From Sitta carolinensis (lineage: Eukaryota; Chordata; Aves; Passeriformes; Sittidae), in assembly GCA_032173965.1 (NCBI GenBank), contig CM063284.1:112380410-112444409 (forward strand): DNA of 64,000 nucleotides. The letters run 5' to 3'. The notes under the pieces were generated by a model. That model saw only the letters and a list, made by a program, of their open reading frames with translations. It did no database searches and was not told where the DNA came from. The position numbers and the translations under genes are program-made. This document shows, in pieces, positions 25,627 through 39,279 of the stretch (position 1 is the first letter of the stretch; each line of letters opens with the position of its first letter).

Positions 25627-27171
25627 CCTCTTTCTTTCTTCCACTTCTTCATGGACTAAACTATTCTGGGATATTTAATCAAGTCTTCTTGCTCATATGT
25701 AAACATGAGAAACAAAGCTGAATGAATTGCTTTTTTTCTGTAGGGCCAAAGACATAGATAAAGTAGTATAAAGGAGAAGATATAGCCATGTCAGGAAAAC
25801 TAATTACAAGTATTTAAAATTGCTTGAAATACTGAGAAACTCCCTTTGAGAACAAAACATAGGAAATGTCTTGGATGTTTTTTCCTTGACATAAATGGCA
25901 AGAAAAAATCCCAAAGACATAAAATGAAAAAAAAAAAAAAATCAACAGAAATTCTGCCAGCAGACTTGTATAGGCCATACAAATTAAAAAAAATATTTAT
26001 TTTACAAGTTCTGCATGAAATTGACTTCTGAATCAACAGGTAAATTTAATGATGTTTCTCCAGCAGTATTTGTTTTGGTATGTGTTTTTTAGATACTCTG
26101 CTGCTAGTATAAAAGTAGAAACTGTAGTTTTGATGTGTAATTTCTATGGAATTGATTCTTAAATATTTGTGAAGGCCATTTAACAAATGTGGAATGTTTG
26201 TTTTGGTATGTAAGGATTTCTAAATTCCTTTTAGGAGAGGAGTCTTTAGGCCCGATCTTTTATACAGCCCTATGGACAGTATGCTGTAAGTCAGGGTATA
26301 GTTTTTAAGTGGCCTTTCTTCATTGACTTGTTGCTAATAATGATCAGTGTGACCATATTTTGTGGAAAAGCAGTCTCCCTTAAGGGCTCTGCCCACCTAT
26401 ACTGTTCTCTGATAGTGACCTGATAGAGAAAGTTCACCACAGACTGGTGTGATGAGTCAAAGGGAGATCCGTTTTCAACCCCTCTTGTAATTATATTAGT
26501 TCAGGAACTGTAAGAAGTTCCCGGGACATAGCTCTTGTCACATCAGTGTTCTTATCTAACTCAGCTTAAAATTGTGTCGAATGAGATGACAGAGGCAGTT
26601 TTGTGTGGGTGCAACATTCACTGCATCTGTTACTTAGGTCTAACTACCTTCCTTCATCACAGGTTTTGCTTGAAGCCACAGGCTCCTCTCTCATATGGAA
26701 ACTTTTTCACCTCTTTACAATGCTTCCATATGCATTCCTTAACGCACCTCCTCCGCTTCATAAAAATGTGCAACTTCAAACACTCAGTTTTCTTCCCATC
26801 TTTGCAGCACAGGAGCCCGACTCTATAAATAAATGTGATGTTCTTGGTGATTTGGGCTCACTCAAGGTTTATTTGCTTAACAAACTGTTAAGCTGTCATC
26901 TGAACTCTGCTTCTCTCTGCATGTTTGCTGTGAGGTGATGCAGTGTATCACATGTTTGAGCACAAAGGGATGCCTTGCATGGCACAGCAGCTCAGCTGAT
27001 GTGCTGTTTGTGTCATATTGCTGTAGGACACGAGGAGGGCTCAGCCCTCTGCCAATGACATGGGGAAGGCTTGAAGGGAAAAGTTTTAGAACAGCCTCAC
27101 ATGGAGTCTCTTAAAAATTGGTATCAGGAACAAAAGCCAGTATCAGCCATAGCTCTTCATTCCCACATCTC

Positions 27172-27200
27172 ACTCACACATACACACACACACGTGCACA
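27172..27200 (+). repeat. Short imperfect CA repeat
   Basis: An imperfect run of CACACA units with T and G interruptions, ending in CACGTGCACA. It is a minor microsatellite. Confidence 0.7.
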
Positions 27201-28275
27201 ACATCTAACCTCTTCAAATATAAGAAAGGGCAGGGCTATAGGCTGTACATATAATTTTGCAGGGGCAACATGAATAAAAAATCTTGATGTGCACAGCAGT
27301 TTGCATGAAAGTATGCATACAGGTTGTCTTCCCTAATTTCCAGCTCTGTAACAGAACTTATATTTTACTCAGTTTGTAGAATACTTTGAAGGGGATGGGT
27401 AAGAGCAGCAAGAAAGAAGTTTCAACAGAAAAAAATGAAAAAATTAAATTCCAGTCTTTGTTCTCAAGGTCTTCTTTTGAAGTTACCTAATGAAATTCAA
27501 CTACGTTCTTCCCTTTAACATGGTTGTTATTGCAGCTGTCGAGGTAGGAGAGGGAAGGAGGTAGTATAATTGAAGATTTAATTTTGAGCCATATTGTAAA
27601 CTAGCTTTCATAAAACCCAACAACAGTAAAGTGGTTCATTACATTTTAGAATGCCTGATGTAAATAAGGTCTCTGAGTGTGTGTGATCAATCTTTCCATG
27701 GGCCAAAATATTTTGCTGTTCCCAAGCTTGATTTGCTTGCTCAGGCTGAATAAGCTCAGCTCATATGCATTTAGAAACTGACTTGAATTTTAATTTTATT
27801 CTAATGTCTAATTGTGCCTGCTGTGGTTGCCTCTAATTCCCACTAAGTAGCCTCTCAGCTTTTACAGAAAGACTGCAGGGATTTTATAAGGTTATCGGCC
27901 AAATCCGAAATGTGTAATCAAGTAAGGCAGAGTTACTCTACCCAGTGTATGAGAGGCAGAATTTATTCTATTGCCAAGGAGGAGGAAAGGCATGTTGCAA
28001 ACTTTGCTGCAGAAGAAAGGCATTTTCTAAGTGTTAGCCCCTCTGTTTAACCATAATTATTTACAATCTGCATCATTCAACTTTCATTGTCACATTCTCA
28101 CAAGGAGAGAAGAGGCATCTTAGTGTGTAAAGAAGTTCCAAGGACATAACCACTCTTTATTTTAATATTGTAGCATTTTATGTATGAGAGAATTTTTCAA
28201 TGGTACTGAAAACCTAACTCCTGTGATCCATTTATTTTGTCTGTGCACGTTAATCACTTTGTCTTTCATCCTGCT

Positions 28276-28439
28276 CACAAAAAACCCAAAAAAACCCAAA
28301 AAAACCCCAAAAAAACCCAAACCAAACCAAACCAAACAAACAAAACAAACAAAAAAAAACCAAAAAAACAAAAAAAACAAAAAAAAAACACACAAAAAAA
28401 AAAAACAAAAAACAAAACAACTAAACCCAGGGAAAAAAA
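28276..28439 (+). repeat. A/C-rich low-complexity tract with CCCAAAAAA and CCAAA units
   Basis: About 160 bases are almost exclusively A and C. The tract begins with several imperfect copies of a CCCAAAAAA unit, continues with CCAAA units (about 28317-28336), then A runs broken by single C. It is the complement in composition of the T/G-rich tracts near 11.7 and 33.1 kb. The frames of 71-95 codons across it encode only lysine, proline, threonine, asparagine and glutamine, and are artefacts. Confidence 0.9.
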
Positions 28440-29107
28440 TAAGACACCTTAATATTAGAAAAGTGGTATAGGACAGCTGTTGACCAGAGGTTTGACTGAC
28501 CTCAGTGTGAGTTCAATGCAGGGGACTCTTCATTTTTTTCTTCTTCTTACCAAGATTAAAAAAGAATAAAAGCAATGTCAGAGCCACTTTCAAAGTCATG
28601 GCTGAGTTATACACATTTGTTCCTGGCATCCAAGAAAAACTAATTTCCAAAGTTTGAGTGTTGAGTATGGAGCAGAAGTGACAGAACAGTTTGTCAGTGG
28701 AAAACATTATATAGAGCTATTTTAGGATTGTCCTCGACCTTTCCACCTCTTTTAAAGCCTTGTGAGAGAGAATTAAACTTCTCTTTTGCCAGTGGCCTAC
28801 TGTCAGTTCCATATTTGTGTTTGTTCTCTCCATGCTATGGATGTAAGAGCACATTATGAGGAGATCTTCCAAATCCTCTTTTAAATTCTTGTCTGAGAAA
28901 GGGCCCTCAAATTCAGCCAGGTCAACCTTGGCACTTAAAGTTCAGAGAAATACTTTTCTTTCCTTGATCTCCTCTTAAGCCAACTTTTTACAGTTGGTAG
29001 ATTGAAATCTGACCTCTATGAAGATAGTGAAGGTTTTTTCATTTGCACTGATGAGTCAAAGGTTTTCAATACTTTTTATATGTGAATTTTCTTCTGAGAT
29101 ACATATG

Positions 29108-29402
<295 letters not shown>

Positions 29403-30352
29403 CTCTATGCAAATACTTATCCTGGCAAATTACTTGTAAGGCTAAGTATTTAGTCTGTTTGTAAGCAGATTTCTCATATAAAAAAAATGCTCTACCAACA
29501 GGAATGTTGTCCAATGATGAAGTGTTACAAAGAGTGCTATTTTTTCCATAACCTTCAGAGAAAATTAAAAAATGATGGTGCTTTCACATGCCAACTTCTT
29601 CAGTGTTCACCCTCTCATGTATAAGGCCCTGAAATTGTTCTATATAAAATTTTACAGATCTTGAAAGATAGTACAAGTAGGTACTACTGCAAAGGCACTG
29701 TTAATTGCTGAAAAATCATTTATTACGTATTGAAGAATCCAATCCTACAGAATTCCTGGTTTTTAGCCATTAGTATAAAGTATAGAAATGAGCGAGAACT
29801 AAGTTACTACTGTGAGTTTTAGTCTTTGATTTATTTTCTCTTATTCTTAGCTCAGCATCCTCCTTTGAAAAGCAACATATAAAAGTTAAATCAATGTTAT
29901 ATTCACAAAAAAGGAATAAATAGCCCACAACTGGGTTTATGTAGCTGTTGGTATTCACATCTGGCTAGTTTGGAGGTGTCATTGTATATGTTTCTGTGTC
30001 AAAAATGGTGTAATATGTGGAGAATCATCTTTTATGTCCAAGTGGTGTGTCATCATTTAATGAAAAGATGCAAAATAAGAGCACAGCTGATTTGAAGCAA
30101 TTTGGAAGTTTCACGAAATCATCATGGTGAAATAGCATCTTATTATTGCAAAATCTGCCTTTACTATTTACTACAATAACATTTGTTTTCTTGTAGTAAA
30201 TACAGTGATCATTGGAAATAATTTTGGGAATTTGTTAATATATTTATGGTGATTGTACCTGTCTATCAAGTATTCTTATTCAAAATACCACTTCTAACAA
30301 TTCTAAGTGCTAACTGAAAATAACTTTTTTTTCTTTATTCCCTCCTTTGAAG

Positions 30353-30487
30353 ACAAAGACAGGGGTTTGTTTGCTGCAGGATGGTAACCAGGAGCCTTTC
30401 AAAGTGCGACTGCACTTAGCCAAAGATATTTTGATGATCCAGGAGCAGGATGTGATCTGTGTGTCTGGTGAGCCTTTCTATTCTGGT
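30353..30487 (+). CDS. SNTG1: SNTG1 coding exon 2 (residues 10-54), start of split PH domain
   Basis: The 45 codons start TKTGVCLLQDGNQEPFK and end SGEPFYSG. I recognise this as the gamma-1-syntrophin segment between the N-terminus and the PDZ domain, corresponding to the first half of the PH domain that the PDZ interrupts in syntrophins. The acceptor is TTTGAAG (AG at 30351-30352) and the donor is a consensus GTAAGT at 30488. The exon is 135 bases and phase 0 at both ends, so skipping it would keep the frame but remove the PH half. An ATG at 30347 lies just in front of the acceptor and gives an apparent open frame that continues into intron; that frame is not the real start. Residue 14 is valine where, from memory, the human protein has isoleucine. 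Confidence 0.97.
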
Positions 30488-30928
30488 GTAAGTAGTTTTT
30501 ATTTCTTCTTTAAGATGCTCTTTACAAAAATAAAAAGTGCCGTGTGTATGTGTGTGCGGGTACATATGCAAATCTGTATGCATTTGCTCCCATGATTGGT
30601 ATTTCATTTTATACTGTTAACACTGAGTATATTTTAATGTTTCTTTTGTGAGTAAATATTAGCAATAATCATCTAAGAAGCAGCAGTCAGATAATGTTAT
30701 AAGCATGGCAGCAGTACTGTTTCTCTTCACTCACCCTTTGGAGTATATTTGGAGTATTTGGTTATTTGAGCTATTTAATGTGGCAGGAATGACATGAGCA
30801 GTGGTTTTTGCAGGAAGTACCTCAATGTACTCATGTTATTGTCTGTGGAGTTGATAAGATACTTATGGCAGGGTTTTGCAGGTAGAGGAGTTACTTTTTA
30901 TCCTCTTGGGTTCCTCAGGTTCCTTTCT

Positions 30929-31640
30929 GTGGTAGCCCAGCATCAGACTTGGGAATGCTGTGAGGTTCACTAGCTTTAACAGTGCGGGAATGCTGGAATT
31001 GTTTGATAAGTTTTAGTGATAAGTATAGTATAGTTATATTCGTTATTTTAGTGTAGTTTTTTTTTTCTAGTCTCTGTAAAGGGGGCCCCCTGCTTTAGGA
31101 AACATCTGGTCAGACTCCTGATAAGAGTTCCCAAGACAACCCCGGCCTCTGCCCAGAGACCGTTTCCCATCGGTTTTCCCCGAGATAAGCTTCTGTCCAC
31201 CCTAGCAATGTAGCTTCCTCCCTCGGTCCATCAATCATCTTCAGGGTCCAGTGCAGTCCAAGACTTTCAGAGGTTGATGGATCCCCAGAGACCCCTCCCC
31301 AACTTACTTTAAGTTGTCTTATTGGTTTGTAATCTGTATCCACCCCACCCCCATCTCCCTTTGGATAAAAACCCCCTTGTAACCCAGGTTCGGGGTCTCT
31401 CTTGCCTGAGGCACCGGGCCTGGGGTCAGGGGCTTCCCCTGTAACCCCCGAATAAAACCTATGTTCCCGGATGTCTCTGAGAGTCCCCTCTTTGAAACCA
31501 CAGCCGTGACAGCATAGGCAAAGGTGCTGCAGAGCCAAGTACCCACACACGAGACTGTCAAGGCGTATGAGAGCGATAGTGGGCGGTCAAGCCGAACGCC
31601 AGGCTGACCAGAGATACGCACGACGACAAACAGCATATCA
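30929..31640 (+). mobile_element. LTR-like element of an avian-type endogenous retrovirus, probably solo LTR, sense to SNTG1
   Basis: The segment differs sharply in composition from the surrounding intron. A T/A-rich left part full of TATAG and TTTAG words gives way to a C/G-rich right part. The order of signals fits an LTR read on the + strand: a TATA-like GGATAAAAA at 31363-31371, a pyrimidine-rich GGGTCTCTC phrase downstream, AATAAA at 31451-31456, and a GC-rich tail to about 31635. The style matches passerine LTRs as I remember them. No gag, pol or env sequence and no tRNA primer-binding site follows. Both ends are uncertain: TGTGGTAG at 30929 is one possible left end. The 8-mer TCATGTTA occurs at 30831-30838 and 31638-31645 and could be a duplicated target, though it is longer than usual. 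An antisense 146-codon frame (31110-31550) is not a gene. Confidence 0.7.
31451..31456 (+). promoter_or_regulatory. AATAAA polyadenylation signal in the sense LTR
   Basis: A canonical AATAAA hexamer sits about 80 bases after the TATA-like box of the LTR, in the position expected at the end of an R region. It is on the same strand as SNTG1, so it could in principle end SNTG1 transcripts early. No usage is shown by sequence alone. Confidence 0.5.
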
Positions 31641-33060
31641 TGTTAACAGAGATGAAACAGTGGGATAACGGGGTTTGTGTATTACTGTTTTTACATGATG
31701 TGTCAGATTCCTTTTTTAAGCATCATATTGAATTTTGTGCATGAGAAACTACAATTATTTGAAAGATCTGTAAAATTTTATATAGAATAATATTGTAGGG
31801 TTTAAAGCTATTGTAATGCAAAGTTTTTATTTAATATTAGGAGATAGGTATAAAAATAATATAAACCATTTATTATTCATTTCTATAGACATTTTTATAG
31901 ATACTGTAATTGTATTTTGTAGAGATATTTTTAGGATTTATGTGAAACTATCATAAACATTCTGGTCTCCCTTTGAACTAAATAAAATAATCATAGAATT
32001 TCATGTTAAATCTTGTGAGGCTTAGTAGTGTGATATCTGTTTATACAAATGTTTTGTTAATGATGTCTGTTTTATTATTTAATTAGTGTTGTTGCCACAT
32101 ACTTGCATCTCTAAATACAAGTACAATAAAAAGATACAAAGAACAAATGAACAATAAATTGGTAGAATGTGAGCAGTGCAAGGAGTGTGAAAGATTAATG
32201 AAAAAATGTATTAAATTATCCTTCTCATGATTATGAATATCTCAAGGTGAATTCTTCAGAGATTTTCCCTGAAACAAGAGCACATTTCCTAGGGTCTGCA
32301 TAGAGACTGGGTTTATTTGCGTGGCAAATATGACATTAGCTTCTGACTGTTTCTTGCTGAACAAATGCAGTTTGCTAATACAGGTCTATGTCCTTTTTGT
32401 AGAATGTAGATGATCCTTTTACCAATCAGACTGCCCTGTTCCTCAATACACAGGACATCCAGCAGCCAGGATAGAAAGAAGTTATGAGTTCAAGCTCAAG
32501 CTATAGTTGTTCAATTAGTAACATACACTGTGGCACCATTATTCCACCAGCACCATTCTAACATTATTTATTAAAAGATTTTATCACTCAGAAATATTAC
32601 TTTCATTATTCTGCTGCAATATCTGTAATATCCTGCTGAACTTGTTATTTAAATGTCTTCATGAAATGCATATTAATTTTTTCCCTTTTCACAGCAAGGT
32701 TTTCTCTTACAGTTTTTCACTCCTTAGTTTTGGAAAGGCTCTGTATAAAAAATGGGTTATTTACTTCCCCAGTTAAACTCCCCCATATTGCATATTCAAT
32801 GCATAACTCACTGATCGATTGATATTACTGTGTTGATGCAGTTTCTTTTTCCTGGAAGTGTCAGAGTAGTGTCTTTTGAGCACTTTACCCTGATTTCCTT
32901 TGGGATTAAGACTAGGGTTTTTAGCAGTAGGTTCATTCCAACTAAGGATGATTGGCATTTCACAGACAGTTAACTGTCCTTTTGTCACATGTAATTTGAT
33001 TAATCTTCAATCATGTGCCTTGATTGTATACTATAATCACACAAGTCCCACGGGCTTCCT

Positions 33061-33116
33061 TGTTTTGGTTTGGTTGTTTTTTTTTTTGTTTGGTTTTTTA
33101 TTAGTTTTTTTTTTCC
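33061..33116 (+). repeat. T-rich tract with TTTGG units
   Basis: T runs are broken by GGTTTGG and GTTTGG units, starting TGTTTTGGTTTGGTTG. The composition is complementary to the A/C-rich tract at 28276-28439 on the other side of coding exon 2. Confidence 0.85.
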
Positions 33117-36100
33117 TCAGTTTTATTCCTGATTTATTAAGTTTACTTTGTTTATTTGTTTTTCTTATGTTTTACTTTGTTTGGTTGATTTTGTTTTGTT
33201 CTTTCTGTCATTCTGGATAACTGACTGCATTGATCTTTCTTTTACCTGAATTCTACAAAACAAGGGTTTTCATTAGCAGCAGACATGGAATGCCTCAGAG
33301 AATAAACTCTTTAAACATAAAAATAAAATCTGTAATTGAGGAACAACACTATTGTTAAATTTTAGAGACATGTAGCTACAGTAAAAGTAATTTTCAATCC
33401 ATTTAAATAAATAATCTTTAAATTATTTGATTGTAAGATTTTGCTTTACCACTGCTGCATTGGTATGGAATGAAAGGCTACAACTGTGTTTCTAGTTCAG
33501 AACAGTATCTCTTCTGTTTGTTGAGTCTGAATCAATTTGCATGCTCCTCTGTGTAGGACAGACTTTAAACAGGCACTTAACGTTCCAGCAGCATCCAGAT
33601 CTGCATCCTGTGGAATAATCTAAATAAAATCAATGGCTCCTTAGGAATTAAGTGCTGTTTAATGTGAGTGTATGGGATAAGGACCTAGTTCTTAGTTTGG
33701 AACACTTCCTTTTGGTGTTAAAACAGTTCTAGTTTCCAAAACTAAAAAGGTGCAAAGAAACATTGTTTCTTCTTTCATTGTATACAGTTTGAAGTAAGAA
33801 AATAAAATGCTTAAAAGATTATAAGCAAAATAAACAGTGTTATACAGTAAAAAAAGAAAAATTATGTTTCTTTAGTGGGCTAAAAAAAATTATAAGCATT
33901 AGTGAGGGTCTTGCAGCAATTGTACCTATAGCAATTCCACACAGCACCAACCATGATTCACATGATCATGGAGAACATCTAAATTTGTGTGCGATAAGAA
34001 AGTCTTGCTTTCCAATAGAAAGAAATGTAGTGGGTTCAGCATTATGGTGATAGCAGATACACAATGCAGATTTGAGTTCCAGCGCAAATGACCAAAAGTG
34101 GGATGAGAACGTATTGTGGAACTCAAACTGTAGAAGGCAGTGTTGTTATTAATCCAAATTAAATCCTTGCCCATAGAGAGGCTTTATGTTATGGGAAGTG
34201 TATGCCTCGGTTGCAGTAGCTTGTCTTGGAAGATAAGACCACTGTCCCTTAGGTCAGGGACCTTTTTCTCATAGAGCAGTTACAAAATGTTACAAGAAGA
34301 GCTGAATTAAACCGTGTAGGAACCTCATCACTATTGATGGCAGAATTATAGAATATCTTTATATATTCTTTTAAGCATATTTATTTAATTACTTGAAATT
34401 TTGCTCACAAGAGTTTGTTGTATGGTGATCCATATAACAATGTGCAGTGAGGCAACTCCCACGCTCTTTAGACATACATGTAAATAGCCTGGACTAAGCA
34501 GGATAGCTTAATGCTGAACTTGGTGAAAGTTATGATGGGAGATTATTATCTTTGGAGATAGCCTAAGGTATGACATATCTGAAGTAGAATTGTTCATAGG
34601 AAAGGTTTTAATATTTGCCATCCCAGAGTCAATATTTTTATTTTAGAGTTAATCCTCACAGTTTCTATCACCTTTCATAAACACCTGAAATTCGAGGAAG
34701 AGGATTATTGTGCTTTATCAAGATAAGCAATTTATCTGTCTAGGAAGCTGTGGATTTTTATTTATTTTCTTTAATAAATTTTGTTTATTAATCCTACTCA
34801 GTTTTTTTCTACACATAGAGCCTATGTGCATGTGAGAGCCATAAACTAAGGATATGACAATGTACCATCTGACAGGATGAATAATTTGAATTAGCTACTT
34901 GTTTTCTAAAAGAATCAAAATAAACTGCAAGCAGCTGCCACACTGTTAGCTACCAGGATAGTTTGCCTTTGTACAAAATTGTCTTAAAGGTTCTTTTAAA
35001 GGATTATATATTTTACTAAATTCTGCCAACTCACCTGATGATATCATACAGATGAGTCATATTTCTTTTGCGCAATTTATTTCTATGCTGCTATGTAATA
35101 AATGCATTAATTAATTAAACATTAATAAGTTCTTTTAGTGGTTTGAGTTTTTAATTAAGGATCTTTGGGGAAAATTTGTGTGAAGGTCAGTCATAACTCA
35201 ATATTAATAAAAAGCGAATGAACTTGTTTTGTGAATTGATAGAGCAACAGCTCTCAGAGTAGCATGGCATTTGTCCAAGCGTTGAACTGAGGTTGATACA
35301 ATTGTATCTAAAAGTAGCCTAAGGACTGTAATTGGGTTTGCTATAAAGAAAAACTATCAATAAACACCTTTACCAAGGCCACGATTTAACACTGTCTCAA
35401 ATTGTTGTACTGCAGCCAGATCTGTTTGCTAATATTGTTAACTGCACAGTATTTTTATTTTTATTTTACCTCTAAGCATAAAAAACTATGATATTTCACA
35501 TTTAGGATTGTCCTTATGCTATTGTGAAATCAAGTGCTGAAAGAATCATAAATACATACAAAGCCCATAATGTATTAAAAAAATTAGTTGTTAAAGATTT
35601 TTAATTTTTTTAATTTTTCTAGAATAAAGTCTTTTAAGTTAAAAACTTTATACAATAGAATATTTTTCTTAATTTTTTTAATTTCAGTAATAAAGTTATT
35701 ATTAATTTTTAAGAATAAATTTAATGTCAGAACACACCACTTAATGATGACATGCCTGGGAAGTCACATGAAGTTATTACATTTTCCGTGCTTGAATATT
35801 TAATTATTTGAGACTCCTGAGAGTTAATTTCATATTTGTTACATTGGATCATTCTATTTTGAAAATTATGAATTTTCTTTTCATGTATTTTAGTGTTAGT
35901 AAAATAGATTCAATTAACATTAGCAATTTTAATGAATAGAAATAGAAGAAAAAAATTAAAAGCCTAAAATGGTAAATGATAATTTTGACTTATTTTCTCT
36001 ATTGTCTTTATTTGCAGTTTTGATTCTGATATATGGTTGAATATTATAAACAATGCCAAAATTAAACTCCTTGTCTTGGAGAGAATTGGAAATATGTGAA

Positions 36101-38199
36101 CAGATAGGTCACCTTTCAAGCAGCTTCCATTCTTGTTACCTTCACAAAGCTACCAGTAAGGATCTTTGAGTTTTTTTATCTTGTTGGTATCTGTCAGCTA
36201 TTCAGTGGAGTGAATCCATTTCTTCACTGAAGTCGTCAAGTATCTATCAGATGGGGGTAACTTTTTTTTCTCTGCCAATCTGGACAGCTTTAAAGTGACA
36301 ACCTGACAGATGTAAATATGATTATTTAGGGAAAGCCTAAGGCATCTTATTTTTCTGCAGCTACTTAAAAGTAAAAAGCATAGCAATCAAGCTGAGGTTA
36401 AAAATGCCATTTATAATGCCAGATTTGAAAGAAAATAATAACTTTTCCTCATTGGAAGAAGGCTTTTCCTCCACAAGAAAGAAAAATATTGCAAATCAGA
36501 AAAAACTCAGAGAACCCAAAACACTGATCAATGGCAGTGTATGATGTAAGGCAGTAGCTGGAAACTGCAGAGAATATTTGTTACAAAACCTAGTGTGCAT
36601 TCAGATCCTGACCATGGGTTTCTAGGTTTGTTCCTCTTTTATTTCTATATTATGAAATGCAGTACTTCTGAAATTAATCCATCATATGAGTAGAAATTGT
36701 ATAAGTAGATATTTAGGTGAATGTTTCAGCTTTCAAGCATAGGCTGCAGGACCAGGATTATTTTGAAGTAAGAACAAATGAAGGGTTGAGAGCTTTTTTT
36801 CCTTCTAGTGCCTGTTAAATGCCTACATGAGAGACACCGCTGTGCTTGCCATCCTCAGTCTCCAGCACAGCTGCAGAGGAAGGGGCATTTCCTCATTTGA
36901 CTAGGCATGCTGCAGCCCTCCCTTACTGCCAACCTTCTCCAGTTGCACAAGGAACTGAAATAATGAGGCAAGCTTCAAATGCCACATCATGGAAATTGTT
37001 AGCAGATAAGCAAGTCTGCTGGCAAATCTTGTTAACACCATTAACTCAAATTGGAAATGTGACTGACCTGTGTCCTGTGTCCTTTACACTCACAATAAGT
37101 ATAAAGCTTGCCCACGTAAATTAATCCAAAGAAATGTCACTAAGAAAGAGCAAAGCATTACCAAAAGGAGATTTAACACCTTGAAAATGTATGCAATAAT
37201 TAGATTTTTTTTTTTTTAAATTCTCATTATATTTTTTTTTATTTCAAAATGTAGTAGTTTACTGGTAGCTGATAAACTATATGACAGTGTGGCCTTGAAT
37301 GTTATGGTATCAAATGTTAAACGATCAATGAAGCTGCTGCCAACATATTGATTTTATCTTTATACTATTACATTTTAAAATTTATGTTCTAATATTTTCC
37401 TCCTTTCTTTCCTCCTACATGTTTCCATGTCACTGTGCTATTGTAGATTTCTCTCCATGTCCATTCCTTTTTCCCACCTCCTGTTTTGTGCTGCAAGCCT
37501 TTCAGATTTTATCCTGTTCTTCCATATGCAAAACACCTTGGTCTCTGCTGTATCTTCTGAAAAGAGAGGTTTTGTTTTCTGTCTGTACCTAGACAAACTA
37601 ATTCCTCATGCCTTTACTCTTGTAAGGTGAATATCCAGACTCACCAGATGAATAACCACACACTGGGAAAAAGGTTGAGAAATAGTATATTTAAGTTTCA
37701 CATGCTGTTAATTCAGTTTTGTGAAGAATTTTTAAGTTTCTTCATCTTTTTGTTCAACATATATTTGACTTCTTTCAAAGAGACACATTATCAGATCCCA
37801 TTAGATGACTGCTTTATATTATACAAGATAGTTTGAAAAGATTGCTAACTAAATATTATTTTTGAGAATCAGTTAAGCAGTTATAAACTTTCTTTTATAC
37901 ATCACATATCAGACAGTATGAAATACTTGAATTTTTACTGTGCTTCAATATGTAACTTAAAAATAATATTAAATCTTGACTAAATATAAATAGTTAATGA
38001 TAACCTAGGATTCTGTGTTTTTCTTTCCTCACTATTAACTGTTACTTTGTTCTCACAAGGTCATTCTTTACTTCCAATCTCACTTGTGATGACATTTATG
38101 TTCCCCAGAAGACCATATGGATTTTAAAGAGAAATTTTAGTAGCTCCTTAATAAAAGCCTCAAAAACATTGTTTCTGTTTCACTGCATAGCTCTGAGGA

Positions 38200-38201
<2 letters not shown>

Positions 38202-38230
<29 letters not shown>
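38202..38230 (+). repeat. Poly-T run, 29 bases
   Basis: Twenty-nine consecutive T on the sense strand, flanked by GAGGAAG and GGCAAAACCC. No retrocopy or element body was recognised on either side. Confidence 0.95.
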
Positions 38231-39259
38231 GGCAAAACCCTTCACTGTCATCTCTAGTCAGTTTTCTGAGAGGCATGGAAAATGCTGACAGCATGGCAGC
38301 AGCTTTGTGTTTTTCAATAAAATGATAACTACTTTTGTTCTGTTCCAGGAAACAGCAAGAACACTACTCTGAATCTTGCTTTTAAGGGTCCTAGGAGCAC
38401 TAACCTTCCCTCTGTTTGGTATAATGTAGATAACAAATGTAAAAATGGAAATACAAGCTCACAGAACACTTTGTGTAGTCTTGATAGTGAACGAAGTATC
38501 TGTTCACCTGAACCAAGTTTTATTTTGTAAACTTGGAGATGAAGTTACTTTTGGAATTTGCAAAACCACTGCAAATTCATAGAATATCATGTGGTGCAAA
38601 AAGTGGGAAAGCATAAAAATATTAATAGAGAACGAATGGAACATCTGTATGTTTAACTTGAACAACACAAATAGTGAATCAGGATACTTAGAGCACTTCT
38701 TCGCTTGTACAATTTTTTTTTGCCTTCCACAGCTCTTGCTGTGTTTTATTAATGAATAGTTGTAAATAATTTTAAGAACTTAAAGCTATTAGATCAGAGA
38801 AAAGCATTTTATTATTGTTACTGTTCATTTGAAATGCTAATTAAAGGCATCAGAACAAAATAATTTGCTTCAGATTGCTGGTTAAACTTCTTTCATTCAT
38901 TAATCATAATAATAAAAAAACTTTACATTACAATATAGTGCTCTGCAGACAAGGTATATGCCATTCACCTGGGTTGAAAATGGCACTGAAAATTAAGCTT
39001 GGTTTGGGTTTTTTGAGGGTTACATAAAATAAATCATGTGCAAATAAAAAAGTAAGACTTACTTGTACAAAGGAGTTTTCTGCCAAAACATTTCAAAGCA
39101 AGTTTCTACCATCAAAATACTTTTTCTAGTTACTTTGCAAGTCAAAAGGAAGGGATTCATCTTTCTCAAGTTAAATTTGACATCCTGCCTCTATACTGCA
39201 TGAAGCTGATTAACACCTAATTTGGACACCTGTTTTGACCCACCAGGATTGAATGTTTG

Positions 39260-39279
39260 TTTTTTTTTTTTTTTTTTTT
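39260..39279 (+). repeat. Poly-T run, 20 bases
   Basis: Twenty T follow GAATGTTTG and precede ATTTATTAAAAAATAA. No element body was recognised. Confidence 0.9.

Noticed and set aside
30347..30595. 82-codon frame starting MKTKTG as an independent gene
   Set aside because: Its first part is SNTG1 coding exon 2 from 30353 to 30487. The ATG lies in the intron just before the acceptor, and the frame after 30487 is intron sequence.
31110..31636. Minus-strand frames of 146 and 105 codons
   Set aside because: They lie inside the GC-richer half of the LTR-like element, antisense to its own signals, and show no retroviral protein motifs.
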